Notes: a model not told the origin generated them from the letters alone. 55,330 bases of DNA from an uncultured Paracoccaceae bacterium (GCA_937883775.1 CAKZXZ010000214.1:1-55330); one strand, 5' to 3'; numbered from the stretch's first letter, positions 8,470 to 17,902 are shown. Numbers and translations: made by a program.

Positions 8470-8973
8470 TTACATATATGGGTCCGCTTGCCCCATCGAC
8501 GCAAGGATTTCCACCTCCAGACCCTCCATTAGGTCAGCATCCGCGTCCGATATGTGATCGTAACCCAACAAATGCAATGTGGAGTGAACGATCAGATGCG
8601 TCACATGAGCAGAGATCGGCGTATCAGCCGCCTGCGCCTCGGCTAGACAGGTTTCATAGGCTATGGCGATATCGCCCAACTCCTCTGGGGGCATCGGGCC
8701 CGACTTGGGCGGCTCAGGACGAGTGCCCGGCACGTCGGCGCCACGCTCTTGCGACGGCCAACTCAGCACATTGGTGGCTGTCGGCTTTTCGCGAAAATCG
8801 GTGTTGAGCGTCATAATCCGTGCATCATCACAGCCTATCAGGCTAATCGCGAAATCATCAGGGGTTAGCGTCAGATGGATTAGCGTGTTGCGCGCCGCAA
8901 CCTCGGCCAGCGTGGCCAGCCCCAGCGCTTTCCACCGCGCATCCTCGATGAGCGTTTCGACCAGCTCAGGCAT
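8470..8973 (-). CDS. ybeY: Endoribonuclease YbeY (rRNA maturation factor)
   Basis: 167 residues. YbeY is a metal-dependent endoribonuclease for 16S rRNA 3'-end maturation and 70S quality control. The zinc motif HxxxHxxxxxH is visible as HSTLHLLGYDH (H130, H134, H140), preceded by the conserved LNTDFREKPTATNVLSWP (56-73), the family's second hallmark. It starts six bases after the phoH stop and is clearly in the same operon. Confidence 0.95.
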   Translation of the reverse strand: MPELVETLIEDARWKALGLATLAEVAARNTLIHLTLTPDDFAISLIGCDDARIMTLNTDFREKPTATNVLSWPSQERGADVPGTRPEPPKSGPMPPEELGDIAIAYETCLAEAQAADTPISAHVTHLIVHSTLHLLGYDHISDADADLMEGLEVEILASMGQADPYM

Positions 8974-8979
8974 GATGCG

Positions 8980-9993
8980 CTAGCCTTCGGCCTTCTCGTA
9001 TGCATCGATAATCGCGGCAACCAGTGGATGGCGCACGACATCTTTCGAAGTGAAATAGTTGAACGAAATCTTGGGGATACGCTTGAGCAGGTCTTCCGCA
9101 TCCTTCAGTCCCGAGTTGACCCCACGCGGCAAGTCAATCTGGGTTCTGTCCCCAGTGATAACCATCCGCGATCCTTCGCCCAGACGGGTCAGAAACATCT
9201 TCATCTGCATCGACGTGGCATTTTGCGCTTCGTCCAGCACCACAAACGCATTCGACAGTGTGCGACCACGCATAAAGGCCAAAGGTGCGATTTCGATCCG
9301 CTTTTCCTCAATCAGTTTGGCCGTTTGCTTGCCCGGCAGAAAATCATTCAGCGCATCATAAAGCGGCTGCATGTAAGGATCGACCTTGTCCTTCATGTCA
9401 CCCGGCAGGAAGCCCAAACGCTCACCAGCCTCAACCGCAGGTCGCGAGAGGATGATCCGATCGACATGACCGCCGATGAACATCGACACGCCGACAGCAA
9501 CCGCCAGGTAGGTTTTACCTGTACCTGCTGGTCCGATTCCAAAGGCCAGTTCATTCTCAAACAAAGACTTCACATACGCCTTTTGCGCATCTGTGCGCGG
9601 CTCAACGGTTTTCTTACGTGTCTTGATCTCGACCTTGCCGCCTTGAAACAGCTCCATCTGATCGCCGCCACGGGTACCCGTGCCTTGCTCGGATCCACTC
9701 ATCCGAATAGCCGCATCGATATCGCCTGTCTCAAGCGCCTTGCCCGCCTCAAGCCGCTGGTACAGCTCTTGCAAAAGCGCATGCGCTTTAAGCCGCTCAC
9801 CGGTCTCACCGCCCATCACGACAAGCTGGTTGCCCCGTCGGATAATCTGCACGGACAACGCGTTTTCGATATGGGCGAGGTTCTTGTCATATTCCCCGCA
9901 CAGATCAATGAGCAGCCTATTATCGGGAAACTCCAGCAGCAGCTCGAGAACGTCTGCCTGGTTGGGCGGTGGGGTCAGCGCGCTAAGGGCCAA
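8980..9993 (-). CDS. PhoH-family ATPase (YbeZ)
   Basis: 337 residues. The N-terminus has a KH-like RNA-binding region (about 23-70). The PhoH ATPase follows: Walker A is GPAGTGKT (154-161), Walker B is FVVLDEAQNATSMQMKMFLTR, and sensor segment MVITGDRTQIDLP follows. YbeZ partners YbeY in rRNA processing. The start is a TTG at 9991-9993 with GGAG six bases upstream; the nearby ATG (9995-9997) is in another frame and hits a stop at once. The gene heads the phoH-ybeY-corC-lnt block. In many alphaproteobacteria miaB would lie directly upstream; here about 5 kb of other genes intervene. Confidence 0.93.
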   Translation of the reverse strand: MALSALTPPPNQADVLELLLEFPDNRLLIDLCGEYDKNLAHIENALSVQIIRRGNQLVVMGGETGERLKAHALLQELYQRLEAGKALETGDIDAAIRMSGSEQGTGTRGGDQMELFQGGKVEIKTRKKTVEPRTDAQKAYVKSLFENELAFGIGPAGTGKTYLAVAVGVSMFIGGHVDRIILSRPAVEAGERLGFLPGDMKDKVDPYMQPLYDALNDFLPGKQTAKLIEEKRIEIAPLAFMRGRTLSNAFVVLDEAQNATSMQMKMFLTRLGEGSRMVITGDRTQIDLPRGVNSGLKDAEDLLKRIPKISFNYFTSKDVVRHPLVAAIIDAYEKAEG

Positions 9994-10144
9994 TCATATC
10001 TCCGGTCTGAAATGTACCTGTTTATCAAGCGTGCCAAGGGTCAGCGGCACACGCAAGGTCTGACAGCTCTGTGTCACGTAAATATAACGAAAAAGGCCGC
10101 AGGCGAGGTGCCCACGGCCATTCTTTTGATCGCACGGCGACACG

Positions 10145-10471
10145 TCAGATTGAGTCAGGGATGCTGGAGCCTGATTTGAACGGCCCTGTCGCCACACCCG
10201 GAGGGGCCGAACCAGAGCATACGGGCTTGCCATATTTATCGAGGCGCGCGGACAGATATCCTTCGACACCATCATCAATAATCCAGTGGTCACAGCCGTT
10301 CGGGTCGATCCAGACACCCGCTTTCAATTGGCTGAGGTCCTTTGTATCGCGGCCAGCGTCTACCGTTTTATCATTTGTATTACGCGGCCCCTCGCCCAAC
10401 AGGCGTTCGCTTGCGCATCCCGAGACAGCCACGCCAAGGGCAAGGACCAGTGTTGCTTTGAGAAATTTCAT
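10145..10471 (-). CDS. Small lipoprotein with a two-cysteine WxDPxGC module
   Basis: 108 residues. A lipoprotein signal ends in LGVAVSGC, with the lipidated cysteine at C19. The mature part carries a module at 52-85: VWIDPNGC, DHWIIDDGVEGYL and GKPVC. It is strikingly like residues 76-108 of the OmpA-like protein encoded just upstream. The two cysteines of the module could pair in the periplasm. The C-terminal tail (about 86-108) is glycine, serine and proline rich. The start has a good RBS (AAGGAG, nine bases away) 11 bases after the stop of the OmpA-like gene, so the two form an operon. No known function; the family name is unknown to me. Confidence 0.8.
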   Translation of the reverse strand: MKFLKATLVLALGVAVSGCASERLLGEGPRNTNDKTVDAGRDTKDLSQLKAGVWIDPNGCDHWIIDDGVEGYLSARLDKYGKPVCSGSAPPGVATGPFKSGSSIPDSI

Positions 10472-10482
10472 ATCCTGGCTCC

Positions 10483-11127
10483 TTAGCGAATGCAGATAAT
10501 TTCGACGCGACGGTTTTTCTGCATGCCACCTGCGCTGTTATTCGACGCAACCGGCTGTCGCTCTCCATAGCCACGCACATCAACGATACGCGCACCAACA
10601 CTTTGGCCGACGCGGGCGACAGAATTTGCCCGGTTCAGCGACAAGCGCATGTTATAGGCGTCGGATGCGCGGCTGTCGGTATGACCCGAGATCACGAATG
10701 CCGTTGCAGAGGCGGAACGGAAGAAATCCTCGAGCCGTTGCTTGCCGTGGCGCGTGATGTGATAGCTGTCCGTCGCGAAAAACTGGTCCGAGTTCATCAC
10801 ACCGCAGACATTACCACGGCGACATACCGGAATGCCCTGACGGGTGACATGGGGTGTCATGTACCCTTCGGCGCCGTCATCCATGACCCAATGTTCGCAT
10901 CCGTCGGGATCAACCCAGATCGTGGGCACATAGCGTTCACCAATCACGGTCCGTGTCCGCGAACTGCTGGCATTGCCCACGCGCGGTGTATTCGTCACGT
11001 AGCCTGAATACCCCTGACTGTCCGCAACCGCCGGTTCAGGCGTTGACATCAGACCAACAACCGACAACGCCGCCGCGCTGAGTGCTCCTACCGCTGCTTT
11101 TGCGATTTGTTTTCTCACAGCCCTCAT
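10483..11127 (-). CDS. OmpA-family protein with N-terminal WxDPxGC module
   Basis: 214 residues from the ATG at 11125-11127. A signal-like hydrophobic N-terminus comes first. The module TIWVDPDGCEHWVMDDGAEGY with GIPVC lies at about residues 70-102, and an OmpA_C peptidoglycan-binding domain occupies about 114-213. The latter has ISGHTDSRAS, NMRLSLNRANSV and NRRVEI, the segments that bind diaminopimelate. There is no OmpA beta-barrel, so it is probably a periplasmic or membrane-tethered cell-wall protein. Start uncertain: a GTG at 11118 has better RBS spacing (AGAGG then nine bases) and an upstream TTG at 11145 is also in frame. It is co-transcribed with the lipoprotein gene. Confidence 0.85.
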   Translation of the reverse strand: MRAVRKQIAKAAVGALSAAALSVVGLMSTPEPAVADSQGYSGYVTNTPRVGNASSSRTRTVIGERYVPTIWVDPDGCEHWVMDDGAEGYMTPHVTRQGIPVCRRGNVCGVMNSDQFFATDSYHITRHGKQRLEDFFRSASATAFVISGHTDSRASDAYNMRLSLNRANSVARVGQSVGARIVDVRGYGERQPVASNNSAGGMQKNRRVEIICIR

Positions 11128-11545
11128 CCTCTGCTGTTGTCCCAACCCGTGCGAGGATGTTTGTACTCAGCCACACTCACACCATTTCGAGAACCCTAGC
11201 AAACTTAGCATAATTGTGAAGATTTATTTACCAGATATTGTGTCCTGGATCGAAACAAAGGGCTTCATAAATCAGTATCTTTTCGTGAAACCTGCTGTAA
11301 AGGGAGCGCACACCGGACAAAAAGGTCAGCAAGGCTGTCATTAAGCCTGATGTTATGGCTCAGTGATCCAAGTTAACCACTCACAGTACAAGAGCCGAAA
11401 TCCATCAGGCCAGCAACGCATCAAAGCGTGATACCGCATGTGCCCGTGTTCACCGAATATTGTCTGCTTAAATTCCAAGCTGCATCAGGATTAAGCACCT
11501 GAAGGGCTACTTTTATGAAAAGACTGCTTGCGCAAAAAGGTCGCC
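11128..11545. other. Gene-free stretch upstream of the OmpA-like gene
   Basis: About 400 bp, A+T-richer than its surroundings, with no convincing coding sequence. It probably holds the promoter of the OmpA/lipoprotein operon; I cannot fix its -35 and -10 boxes with confidence. A 22-codon plus-strand frame (from the ATG at 11515) was seen but has no support. Confidence 0.4.
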
Positions 11546-12040
11546 TCATGGCTGATACTGACACTCCGAAACATCACCGGTAATCAGGCAAAGCCTTTCG
11601 AGCGCCGCCAGAAAACCCATCGTATCCCCACCTTCACACACCAGTAGCGCATTGGCCCGCGCGGTTGATGGATCGTTACGGCGAATGCCCCGCAGGCTGA
11701 GCAGAAGGTAGCGTTCTTGGCGTGTCATTGCCAGGTCGGCCAACGGATCACCGGTACGGAAATAGGCAAACGGACTGCTACGCCCGTCGCGCAAAGCATT
11801 TATCGAAATTGCAATGGCATGGGCAATTGTGGCGCCAAATGGGGCTGGGAAAATTCGTTCGGCCTCAAGAAACGCGGTCATCCAGCAATGCAACTGCGGC
11901 GCATCGAATGACGCGATGATATCGCGGGCGATACCCAGAAAAGAACGCTCAAATGCATCCAGATCAAGCGGCGCACGTTCGGCAACGCCCGGATCATAGA
12001 CAAAAATCTGACTGGTATCGCTTGGCCCGGATCGCGGCAT
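11546..12040 (-). CDS. Hypothetical protein
   Basis: 164 residues from the ATG at 12038-12040, which has GAGGG eight bases upstream. A longer in-frame extension to 12199 would overlap the leader of the divergent ABC gene and is not preferred. I do not recognise the family. The protein has no signal peptide and looks soluble. It is mostly helical by composition (for example LDAFERSFLGIARDIIASF), with several leucine/alanine-rich stretches and a cysteine-containing C-terminus (LVCEGG, LCLITGDVSEC). Codon use resembles its neighbours, so it is probably real. It is divergent from the ABC ATPase/SIP pair. Confidence 0.65.
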   Translation of the reverse strand: MPRSGPSDTSQIFVYDPGVAERAPLDLDAFERSFLGIARDIIASFDAPQLHCWMTAFLEAERIFPAPFGATIAHAIAISINALRDGRSSPFAYFRTGDPLADLAMTRQERYLLLSLRGIRRNDPSTARANALLVCEGGDTMGFLAALERLCLITGDVSECQYQP

Positions 12041-12229
12041 AAGACATCCCTCTATATCATGGCGTATGTCCTGGCAGATGGATCTCAAGCTGGCCCCCCT
12101 GTCATCCTCGTGAAGCCACTTCAAGTCAAGCGCGTCAGTGTCGCGCTTGCCAAAGGGCGCCAGACCTGTTTCGCTGATCGGGCCAGGTTTCCCCAGCACC
12201 CATATCCACCGTTAACGGGAGCCCGGCAC

Positions 12230-13888
12230 ATGACAGCCAAGCCTGAATCAATTCTTGAGATCAAGAACCTCTCGATCGCGCTGCCACGCGGGGCGGACCG
12301 CAAATATGCGGTCGAAGATGTGTCAATCTCTTTGAAACGAGGCGAAATTCTGTGCGTTGTGGGGGAGTCAGGATCGGGCAAATCAGTAATGACCAGCGCG
12401 ATCATGAACGATGTCCCTGACCGGCTTGAAGTGACATCCGGTGAAGTCTTGTTCGATGGGCGTGACATCCTGAAGATGTCACAGTCCGAGCTCAACGCTC
12501 TGCGCGGCGCGCGCATTTCGATGATCTATCAGGAACCAATGGCAGCGCTGAACCCTGCTTTGAAGATAGGCAAGCAGGTTGACGAGGTCTTTGCCCTACA
12601 CCGCCCCGAGATCAAGCCGGAGGAGCGCCGCATTGAAACGCTGAAGCTGCTGGAGCAAATGAAGCTACCGACCCCGCCGCGTATATACGACAGCTATCCG
12701 CATCAGGTGTCGGGTGGGCAATGCCAACGGATCGTAATCGCGATGGCGTTGGCCTGTAAACCGGATGTGCTGATCGCGGACGAACCGACGACGGCATTGG
12801 ACGTGACCACACAGGCTGAGATTTTACGCCTGATTAACGACCTCAAAGAGGTTTACGACAACGCCACTATCTTTATCACCCATGATTTCGGCGTCGTTGC
12901 GGATGTGGCGGATCGTGTTGCTGTGATGTGCTGGGGCAAACTGATCGAAGAAGGCCCCAAGACTGATATTCTGATGCATCCGCAAGAGCCCTATACCAAG
13001 CTCTTGGTGGATGCGATGCCGCTGCTTGAGACAACCCGTGCGCCCGATCAAACCCGTAATGATGCCCCGGTGGTCGAGGTCAAATCGCTGCACAAGATTT
13101 ACAAATCCGGCACCAAGCAGGTGCATGCCCTGAAAGATGCCGCATTTGTTTTGCGCTCGGGTGAGACGTTGGGCGTTGTCGGTGAAAGCGGGTCGGGCAA
13201 GTCCACCTTAGCCAAGACACTGATCCGTTTGGAGGAACCGTCCGAAGGAGCTGTCATCATCAAGGAGCAGGACTTTCTGGGGATGACGGGCGCCGATCTG
13301 GTGCGCGCGCGCAAAAACATTCAGATGATTTTTCAAGACCCGTTTGGCTCGTTGAACCCATCGCAGTCTGTCGGCTTCATGATTACCCGCGGGTTGTTCC
13401 TGCAAGGGCTTTCCGAAAAGGAAGCGCGCGCGCGTGCAATTGAGCTTCTTGAGCAAGTAGGCCTTGGTGAACCTGCCCTCAAACGCAAGCCGCGCAACTT
13501 CTCAGGTGGTCAGCGCCAGCGTATCGGCATCGCCCGCGCACTTGCGATGGAGCCGGATGTTGTGATCGCGGATGAAAGTGTTTCGGCGCTGGATTTGTCG
13601 GTGCAAAAACAGGTGCTGCGCCTCATGAATGACCTGCAATCAAAGTATAAAATGGCCATTATCTTTATCACCCATGACTTACGGGTCGCGGCGCAAATCT
13701 CTGACTACATCACCGTGATGGAGAAAGGCGTCATGGTCGAATTTGGCCCGACCGAAGACGTGTTCAACACGCCCAAACACCCCTATACCAAGCGACTGCT
13801 AGACGCCGCTCCGGGCCGGGATTGGCATCCGCCGCGCCTGACCGCGGAAGAGGCCGCTCAGATCGCCGCAAGCATCGAGCGGTTATAG
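12230..13888 (+). CDS. Double-ATPase ABC transporter protein, peptide/microcin C (YejF) type
   Basis: 552 residues from the ATG at 12230. It has two complete nucleotide-binding domains in one chain, as in YejF and GsiA. Domain 1: Walker A GESGSGKS (45-52), signature VSGGQCQR, Walker [14 protein letters not shown]. Domain 2: Walker A GESGSGKS (about 316-323), signature FSGGQRQR, Walker [14 protein letters not shown]. Each domain ends in the oligopeptide-type extension ([10 protein letters not shown] and [13 protein letters not shown]). No permease or binding-protein gene is adjacent. The next gene, nine bases downstream, is a siderophore-interacting flavoprotein, so iron-siderophore uptake is a reasonable inference, with the membrane parts encoded elsewhere. 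Confidence 0.92.
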   Translation: MTAKPESILEIKNLSIALPRGADRKYAVEDVSISLKRGEILCVVGESGSGKSVMTSAIMNDVPDRLEVTSGEVLFDGRDILKMSQSELNALRGARISMIYQEPMAALNPALKIGKQVDEVFALHRPEIKPEERRIETLKLLEQMKLPTPPRIYDSYPHQVSGGQCQRIVIAMALACKPDVLIADEPTTALDVTTQAEILRLINDLKEVYDNATIFITHDFGVVADVADRVAVMCWGKLIEEGPKTDILMHPQEPYTKLLVDAMPLLETTRAPDQTRNDAPVVEVKSLHKIYKSGTKQVHALKDAAFVLRSGETLGVVGESGSGKSTLAKTLIRLEEPSEGAVIIKEQDFLGMTGADLVRARKNIQMIFQDPFGSLNPSQSVGFMITRGLFLQGLSEKEARARAIELLEQVGLGEPALKRKPRNFSGGQRQRIGIARALAMEPDVVIADESVSALDLSVQKQVLRLMNDLQSKYKMAIIFITHDLRVAAQISDYITVMEKGVMVEFGPTEDVFNTPKHPYTKRLLDAAPGRDWHPPRLTAEEAAQIAASIERL

Positions 13889-13897
13889 GAGGGTGCT

Positions 13898-14902
13898 ATG
13901 AGCAAACATCAGGCCGTTCTAAAAGCTGACGCCGCCGCAGTGTTCGAACCCCTAAGAAGAATTGCGGAACAGAACGGGTTTGCTGTCGAACACAGCAAGA
14001 CAAGGATGGTCATTGATGCGCCTTTAGGTTTGGTCGTTATGGAAAAGACCGGCACCGAGACCACAGGCGCTTTCGACGCTCCTTCAAGGGCGGAGCTACA
14101 AATGCTGAAAGAGCTTTATGCCCAGCGGTTTGACAATCTTGGTTTCGCCGATGGGATTGTCTGGAACGCGCCTCGCGCCTCCACTCCGCTCAATCAGGTG
14201 ATTTGCAAAGTCAGCAGCTGCGCGCAGATCTCACCTAATTTCGCACGGGTCCGACTGCACGGAGAGTTCACCGCTTTTGCTGCCAAAACAGCGGGACTAC
14301 ATTTTCGGTTCCTTTTTGGTCCTAAAGGTGCGGCATGGCCAACTTTGGACGAAAATGGCCTGACCTGTTGGCCGCAAGGCGTCTCAAACTGGCATCGTCC
14401 ACCTTATACTGTCCGCAAGCTTGGCAAAGATGCCAATTGGATGGACGTGGATATCGTCCTGCACGAGGGTGGTCGCGTCACCGAATGGTCCAAGACTGTC
14501 AAAGCCGGTGACGAGATTGCACTGACAGGACCAAGCGGTTCAAAGATGCCGACAGACCAGAATCTGGATCTTTTCGGGGATGAGACCGCGTTGCCTGTCA
14601 TTCTCCGCATTATCGAGGATGCACATGTCGACATCTCGGGCCATGCAACAATCGCTGTCAGGGATCGCATGGACATTCAACACGTATCCGACGCGGGTAA
14701 TTTCAAGATCAAATGGATTGATATGACAGAGCCGGATGCACTGGTTCGGGACCTGCGCGATTCTTTGAAGACCCGACCCGAACAGTCTGTTTTCTTCGCC
14801 GCAGAACGCAGACAAGCGGATGCAGCGCGGCAACTTTTGAAAGACGCCAGTCATCCTTCGGCAAGTTACCGGGCTGCGTCCTATTGGACGAAAGCGACTT
14901 AA
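13898..14902 (+). CDS. Siderophore-interacting protein with N-terminal DUF2218-like domain
   Basis: 334 residues. The N-terminal about 95 residues resemble DUF2218 (EHSKTRMVIDAPLG, then ELQMLKELYAQRFDNLGF). The rest is a SIP/ViuB-type FAD-dependent ferric reductase: a beta-barrel segment with FLFGPKGAAWP, the FAD-binding motif RPPYTVR (167-173), VLHEGGRVTEWSKTVKAGDEIALTGPSG, and a C-terminal SIP domain with VFFAAERRQADAAR. Proteins of this family release iron from siderophores in the cytoplasm by reduction. It follows the double ATPase with GGAGG as RBS and is probably co-transcribed. The DUF2218-SIP fusion is known in proteobacteria. Confidence 0.88.
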   Translation: MSKHQAVLKADAAAVFEPLRRIAEQNGFAVEHSKTRMVIDAPLGLVVMEKTGTETTGAFDAPSRAELQMLKELYAQRFDNLGFADGIVWNAPRASTPLNQVICKVSSCAQISPNFARVRLHGEFTAFAAKTAGLHFRFLFGPKGAAWPTLDENGLTCWPQGVSNWHRPPYTVRKLGKDANWMDVDIVLHEGGRVTEWSKTVKAGDEIALTGPSGSKMPTDQNLDLFGDETALPVILRIIEDAHVDISGHATIAVRDRMDIQHVSDAGNFKIKWIDMTEPDALVRDLRDSLKTRPEQSVFFAAERRQADAARQLLKDASHPSASYRAASYWTKAT

Positions 14903-14912
14903 TGCTAAAGGG

Positions 14913-14999
14913 TTAGACGTACTTCTGAGGACAGGAGGCCCGCTTTCGTGGAAAGCCAGTGCTTGCACCTCAGCCCGAATGGTCACTTTTAACGTCTAA
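14913..14999. terminator. Three nested inverted repeats between convergent genes
   Basis: Outer arms are TTAGACGT (14913-14920) and ACGTCTAA (14992-14999). Middle arms are CTGAGG (14925-14930) and CCTCAG (14968-14973). The inner hairpin is GCTTTC, GTG, GAAAGC (14942-14956). All are perfect and correctly nested. The element lies between the ends of the SIP gene and miaB and could be a bidirectional terminator or a structured RNA. There is no long T-tract, so the terminator call is tentative. Confidence 0.45.
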
Positions 15000-15016
15000 G
15001 CCATAAACTCTAAACG

Positions 15017-16336
15017 TCAGATCAATGCACCCTGCAGCGAGTTTTTCTCACTGCCGACAATCTTTACCTTACGGATATCCCCGCGGGCCACAGGGGCATC
15101 ATCGACGTGAACTGCGTGGAGGTATTCCGACTTACCGCCCATCTGACCCTCTAGGCGGCCGGGCTTCTCAAAAAGCACGCTGACCTCGCGGCCAACCATG
15201 TTGTCCTGAATACGACGCTGTTGGGTCCAAAGCAGCTCTTGCAGGCGGTGCAGGCGCTCTGTCGCCAAGCCGTCGTCGATCTGTGGCTTCTCTGCGGCAG
15301 GGGTACCAGGGCGGGTAGAATATTTGAACGAATAGGCCTGCCCGTATTCCACGGCCTCGACCAAAGCCATCGTGTCCTCGAAGTCCTGATCGGTCTCCCC
15401 GGGAAAGCCAACAATGAAATCTCCAGACAGCAGGATATCAGGGCGCGCGGAACGGATACGTTCGATCACGCGCAGATAGTCGTCCGCCGTGTGTTTCCGG
15501 TTCATCGCCTTAAGGATCCGGTCAGACCCAGATTGCACCGGCAAATGCAGATACGGCATCAGCTTGGAGCAGGTGCCATGCGCCTCGATCAAGGCATCGT
15601 CCATGTCGTTGGGATGGCTCGTGGTAAAGCGGATCCGCTCCAGCCCGTCGATCTTATCCAGCGCCCAGATGAGTTGCGCAAGCGTCATGTCCCCCTCCTG
15701 CCCGGCGCCGTGATAGGCGTTGACGTTCTGGCCTAGGAGGGTGATCTCGCGCACGCCCCTCTCGACCAAATCGCGGGCTTCCGTCAGGATGCGCTCCACT
15801 GGGCGGCTGACCTCCGCTCCGCGGGTATAAGGCACCACGCAAAACGCGCAAAACTTGTCGCAGCCTTCCTGAACGGTCAAAAATGCGGTCGGGCCGCGCT
15901 TGGCTTTGGGGCGCGCCTTTAGATGCTCGAATTTGTCTTCCTCGGGAAAATCGGTATCGAGCGCCTTTTCACCCTTCGTCACAGCCTCTTCCATGGCTGG
16001 CAGGCGGTGATAGCTTTGCGGGCCGACAACCAGATCGACCATCGGCTGGCGGCGCATGATTTCCTGACCCTCGGCCTGTGCAACACAGCCCGCAACACCG
16101 ATCTTAAGATCAGGCTTTTCGGCTTTCAGCCCCTTATAACGGCCCAGTTCGGAATAAATCTTCTCTGCCGCCTTCTCGCGGATATGGCAGGTGTTAAGCA
16201 GGATCATATCGGCATCGTCAGGCGTCTTTGTCTCGACATAACCCTGCCCGCCCAGCGTTTCCGCCATGCGTTCGCTGTCATAGACGTTCATCTGACAGCC
16301 ATAGGTCTTGATATAGAGCTTCTTTGCGTCAGCCAT
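15017..16336 (-). CDS. miaB: tRNA-2-methylthio-N6-dimethylallyladenosine synthase
   Basis: 439 residues from the ATG at 16334-16336. It is a radical-SAM methylthiotransferase that modifies i6A37 in tRNA. The N-terminal UPF0004 domain has its three auxiliary-cluster cysteines at C14 (YGCQMN), C50 (NTCHIR) and C84 (AGCVAQ). The radical-SAM cluster is C159, C163, C166 in [17 protein letters not shown]-terminal TRAM-like domain ends the protein. A longer frame to 16501 would overlap the divergent gene at 16437 and is not used. It lies about 5 kb upstream of phoH, which it usually adjoins. Confidence 0.96.
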   Translation of the reverse strand: MADAKKLYIKTYGCQMNVYDSERMAETLGGQGYVETKTPDDADMILLNTCHIREKAAEKIYSELGRYKGLKAEKPDLKIGVAGCVAQAEGQEIMRRQPMVDLVVGPQSYHRLPAMEEAVTKGEKALDTDFPEEDKFEHLKARPKAKRGPTAFLTVQEGCDKFCAFCVVPYTRGAEVSRPVERILTEARDLVERGVREITLLGQNVNAYHGAGQEGDMTLAQLIWALDKIDGLERIRFTTSHPNDMDDALIEAHGTCSKLMPYLHLPVQSGSDRILKAMNRKHTADDYLRVIERIRSARPDILLSGDFIVGFPGETDQDFEDTMALVEAVEYGQAYSFKYSTRPGTPAAEKPQIDDGLATERLHRLQELLWTQQRRIQDNMVGREVSVLFEKPGRLEGQMGGKSEYLHAVHVDDAPVARGDIRKVKIVGSEKNSLQGALI

Positions 16337-16436
16337 GATCGCACCCTTTGTTTCGTGGATCTGTGTATCGCAGGGCAGCGCCCACTTGCAATGCGATGCC
16401 GCTTGACCGAATCTGGGCAAAACAAGGCAGGCGTGT

Positions 16437-17300
16437 ATGCAGTATCCCGATTTGAAATCTTTTCTGGCCGACGCCAAAACAGTACTGGCCAAGGGGCCCA
16501 TTGCACTGATCTTGGCCGAAGATGCGGCCGAGCTTGAGGCAACAATCCGACATCACGGCGATTGCGGTTTCAAGCAGGTCTGCGTTTTTGCCCAACCCGA
16601 GCTAGATGTGCCGATCGATTTGATCGCAAATCAACATGTGATTTTCTATGACCACACTGCGGACCAATCGATGGAGCGGCTTATCAATCAGGTGATCGCC
16701 GCAGCTGGCGACATCTGGCTTTATTACTGTTTCAACGCCGAATTTCTGTTTCATCCGTTCAGCGAAAGCCGATCTGTCTCGGAGATGGTTGCTTTTGTTG
16801 CCGAAGAGCGCCGCGACACCGTGCTGACCTACGTGGTCGATCTGTATGCGGGCGATCTGGGGCAGCATCCTAATGCCGTCAGCATCGAGGACGCGCATCT
16901 GGACCGATCAGGCTATTATGCGCTGAGCCGCAAGGACAAATGGAACAATGATAAAGATCGTCAGATGAACTTCTTTGGAGGTCTGCGTTGGCGTTTTGAA
17001 GAGCATATTCCGATTCCGCGCCGCCGAATCGACCGCGTTTCACTGTTTCGCGCGAAACCCGGACTGCAGATTGCAGCGGATCACACGTTCAATGACGAAG
17101 AATACAACACCTATGCCTGCCCTTGGCATCATAGCCCCACAGCAGCACTTGCGTCTTTTCGCACCGCAAAGGCGCTGAAACTAAACCCTGGCAGCACCTT
17201 TGATATCGAGACGTTCCGCTGGCACAATTCCACCCCGTTTGAGTGGCATTCACAGCAATTACTCGATTTAGGATTGATGGAGCCGGGACAGTGGTTTTAG
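16437..17300 (+). CDS. Conserved protein, probably a glycosyltransferase family 2-like protein
   Basis: 287 residues. The layout resembles roseobacterial GT2-like proteins (Glyco_tranf_2_4 style). There is an N-terminal alpha/beta region, then [15 protein letters not shown] (about 94-108) where active relatives carry WxxxxDxDEF, a VDLYAGDL stretch, [20 protein letters not shown], and a histidine-rich [11 protein letters not shown]. The DxDEF metal motif is degenerate (FNAEF), so transferase activity is doubtful. It is divergent from miaB with about 100 bp between. The family assignment is from memory of similar sequences and is moderate; function unknown. Confidence 0.6.
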   Translation: MQYPDLKSFLADAKTVLAKGPIALILAEDAAELEATIRHHGDCGFKQVCVFAQPELDVPIDLIANQHVIFYDHTADQSMERLINQVIAAAGDIWLYYCFNAEFLFHPFSESRSVSEMVAFVAEERRDTVLTYVVDLYAGDLGQHPNAVSIEDAHLDRSGYYALSRKDKWNNDKDRQMNFFGGLRWRFEEHIPIPRRRIDRVSLFRAKPGLQIAADHTFNDEEYNTYACPWHHSPTAALASFRTAKALKLNPGSTFDIETFRWHNSTPFEWHSQQLLDLGLMEPGQWF

Positions 17301-17429
17301 CCACGCATACCGCGCCTGTTCGCAAGAAAGACGACCAGCGGCGGGCACATTTAATTCAATACTGACTTTTCAGATAGAATCAGGAACGCCTCCGGCAGGA
17401 ATGCGTTGAAAAAGCGAAATGGCCGCGCC

Positions 17430-17846
17430 TTACTTGCGGCGCAGACGGATCACCACGTCGACTTTCGCAATCTCAGCACCCTCGGGCGCGTCGGGAAGCG
17501 AGGCAATTTCAAGGTCTGCCGCAGGCGCATCGCTGAGCGTGTTGTTGTCTTCCCAGTAGAAATGCGGGTGGTCAGTCATGTTGGTGTCGAAATAGCTTTT
17601 CGACCCATCAACCGTTATTTCGCGCATCAAACCAGCATCACAAAATGTTCGTAACGTGTTGTAAACCGTCGCCAACGACACCCGCTCACCGGATGCACTG
17701 CAGGCCTCATACAAGCCTTCTGCGGTGACGTGACGATTTTTTCCGTCGCCCACCAAAAGCGTCGCCAACGAGACGCGCTGCCGCGTTGGCCGCACGTTTG
17801 CTTTGGTCAGCCACTCAGTTCCTCGGGTCATTGCGTCCTGGGTCAT
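17430..17846 (-). CDS. irr: Iron response regulator Irr (Fur family)
   Basis: 138 residues. It has the Fur-type winged helix (RPTRQRVSLATLL, then SLATVYNTLRTFCDAGLMRE, about 57-76) and the histidine motif DHPHFYWED (92-100), the shape seen in Irr, where it binds haem or metal. It lacks the N-terminal GCPW/haem-regulatory motif of Bradyrhizobium Irr, as in other Rhodobacterales. Irr controls haem and iron genes in alphaproteobacteria. It is divergent from fabA, a typical arrangement for the order. Its promoter (17873-17902) overlaps a dyad that could be an operator. Confidence 0.92.
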   Translation of the reverse strand: MTQDAMTRGTEWLTKANVRPTRQRVSLATLLVGDGKNRHVTAEGLYEACSASGERVSLATVYNTLRTFCDAGLMREITVDGSKSYFDTNMTDHPHFYWEDNNTLSDAPAADLEIASLPDAPEGAEIAKVDVVIRLRRK

Positions 17847-17872
17847 AGCCTTGGTCCGTTAGGTCTTGAGCT

Positions 17873-17902
17873 AATATAGGGTGGGAATGGGGCCAATTTC
17901 AA
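17873..17902 (-). promoter_or_regulatory. Promoter of irr
   Basis: On the minus strand: -35 TTGAAA (17897-17902), 18-bp spacer, -10 TATATT (17873-17878). Transcription should start near 17866, about 20 nt before the irr ATG. The -35 lies inside the imperfect palindrome at 17894-17911. Confidence 0.6.

Noticed and set aside
9028-10179. Long plus-strand open frame (383 codons) opposite phoH
   Set aside because: It is fully antisense to the well-supported PhoH coding sequence, has low-complexity His/Gln/Leu composition and no family pattern.
11515-11583. 22-codon plus-strand frame upstream of the unknown gene
   Set aside because: Very short, overlaps the 3' end of the opposite gene, and nothing supports translation.
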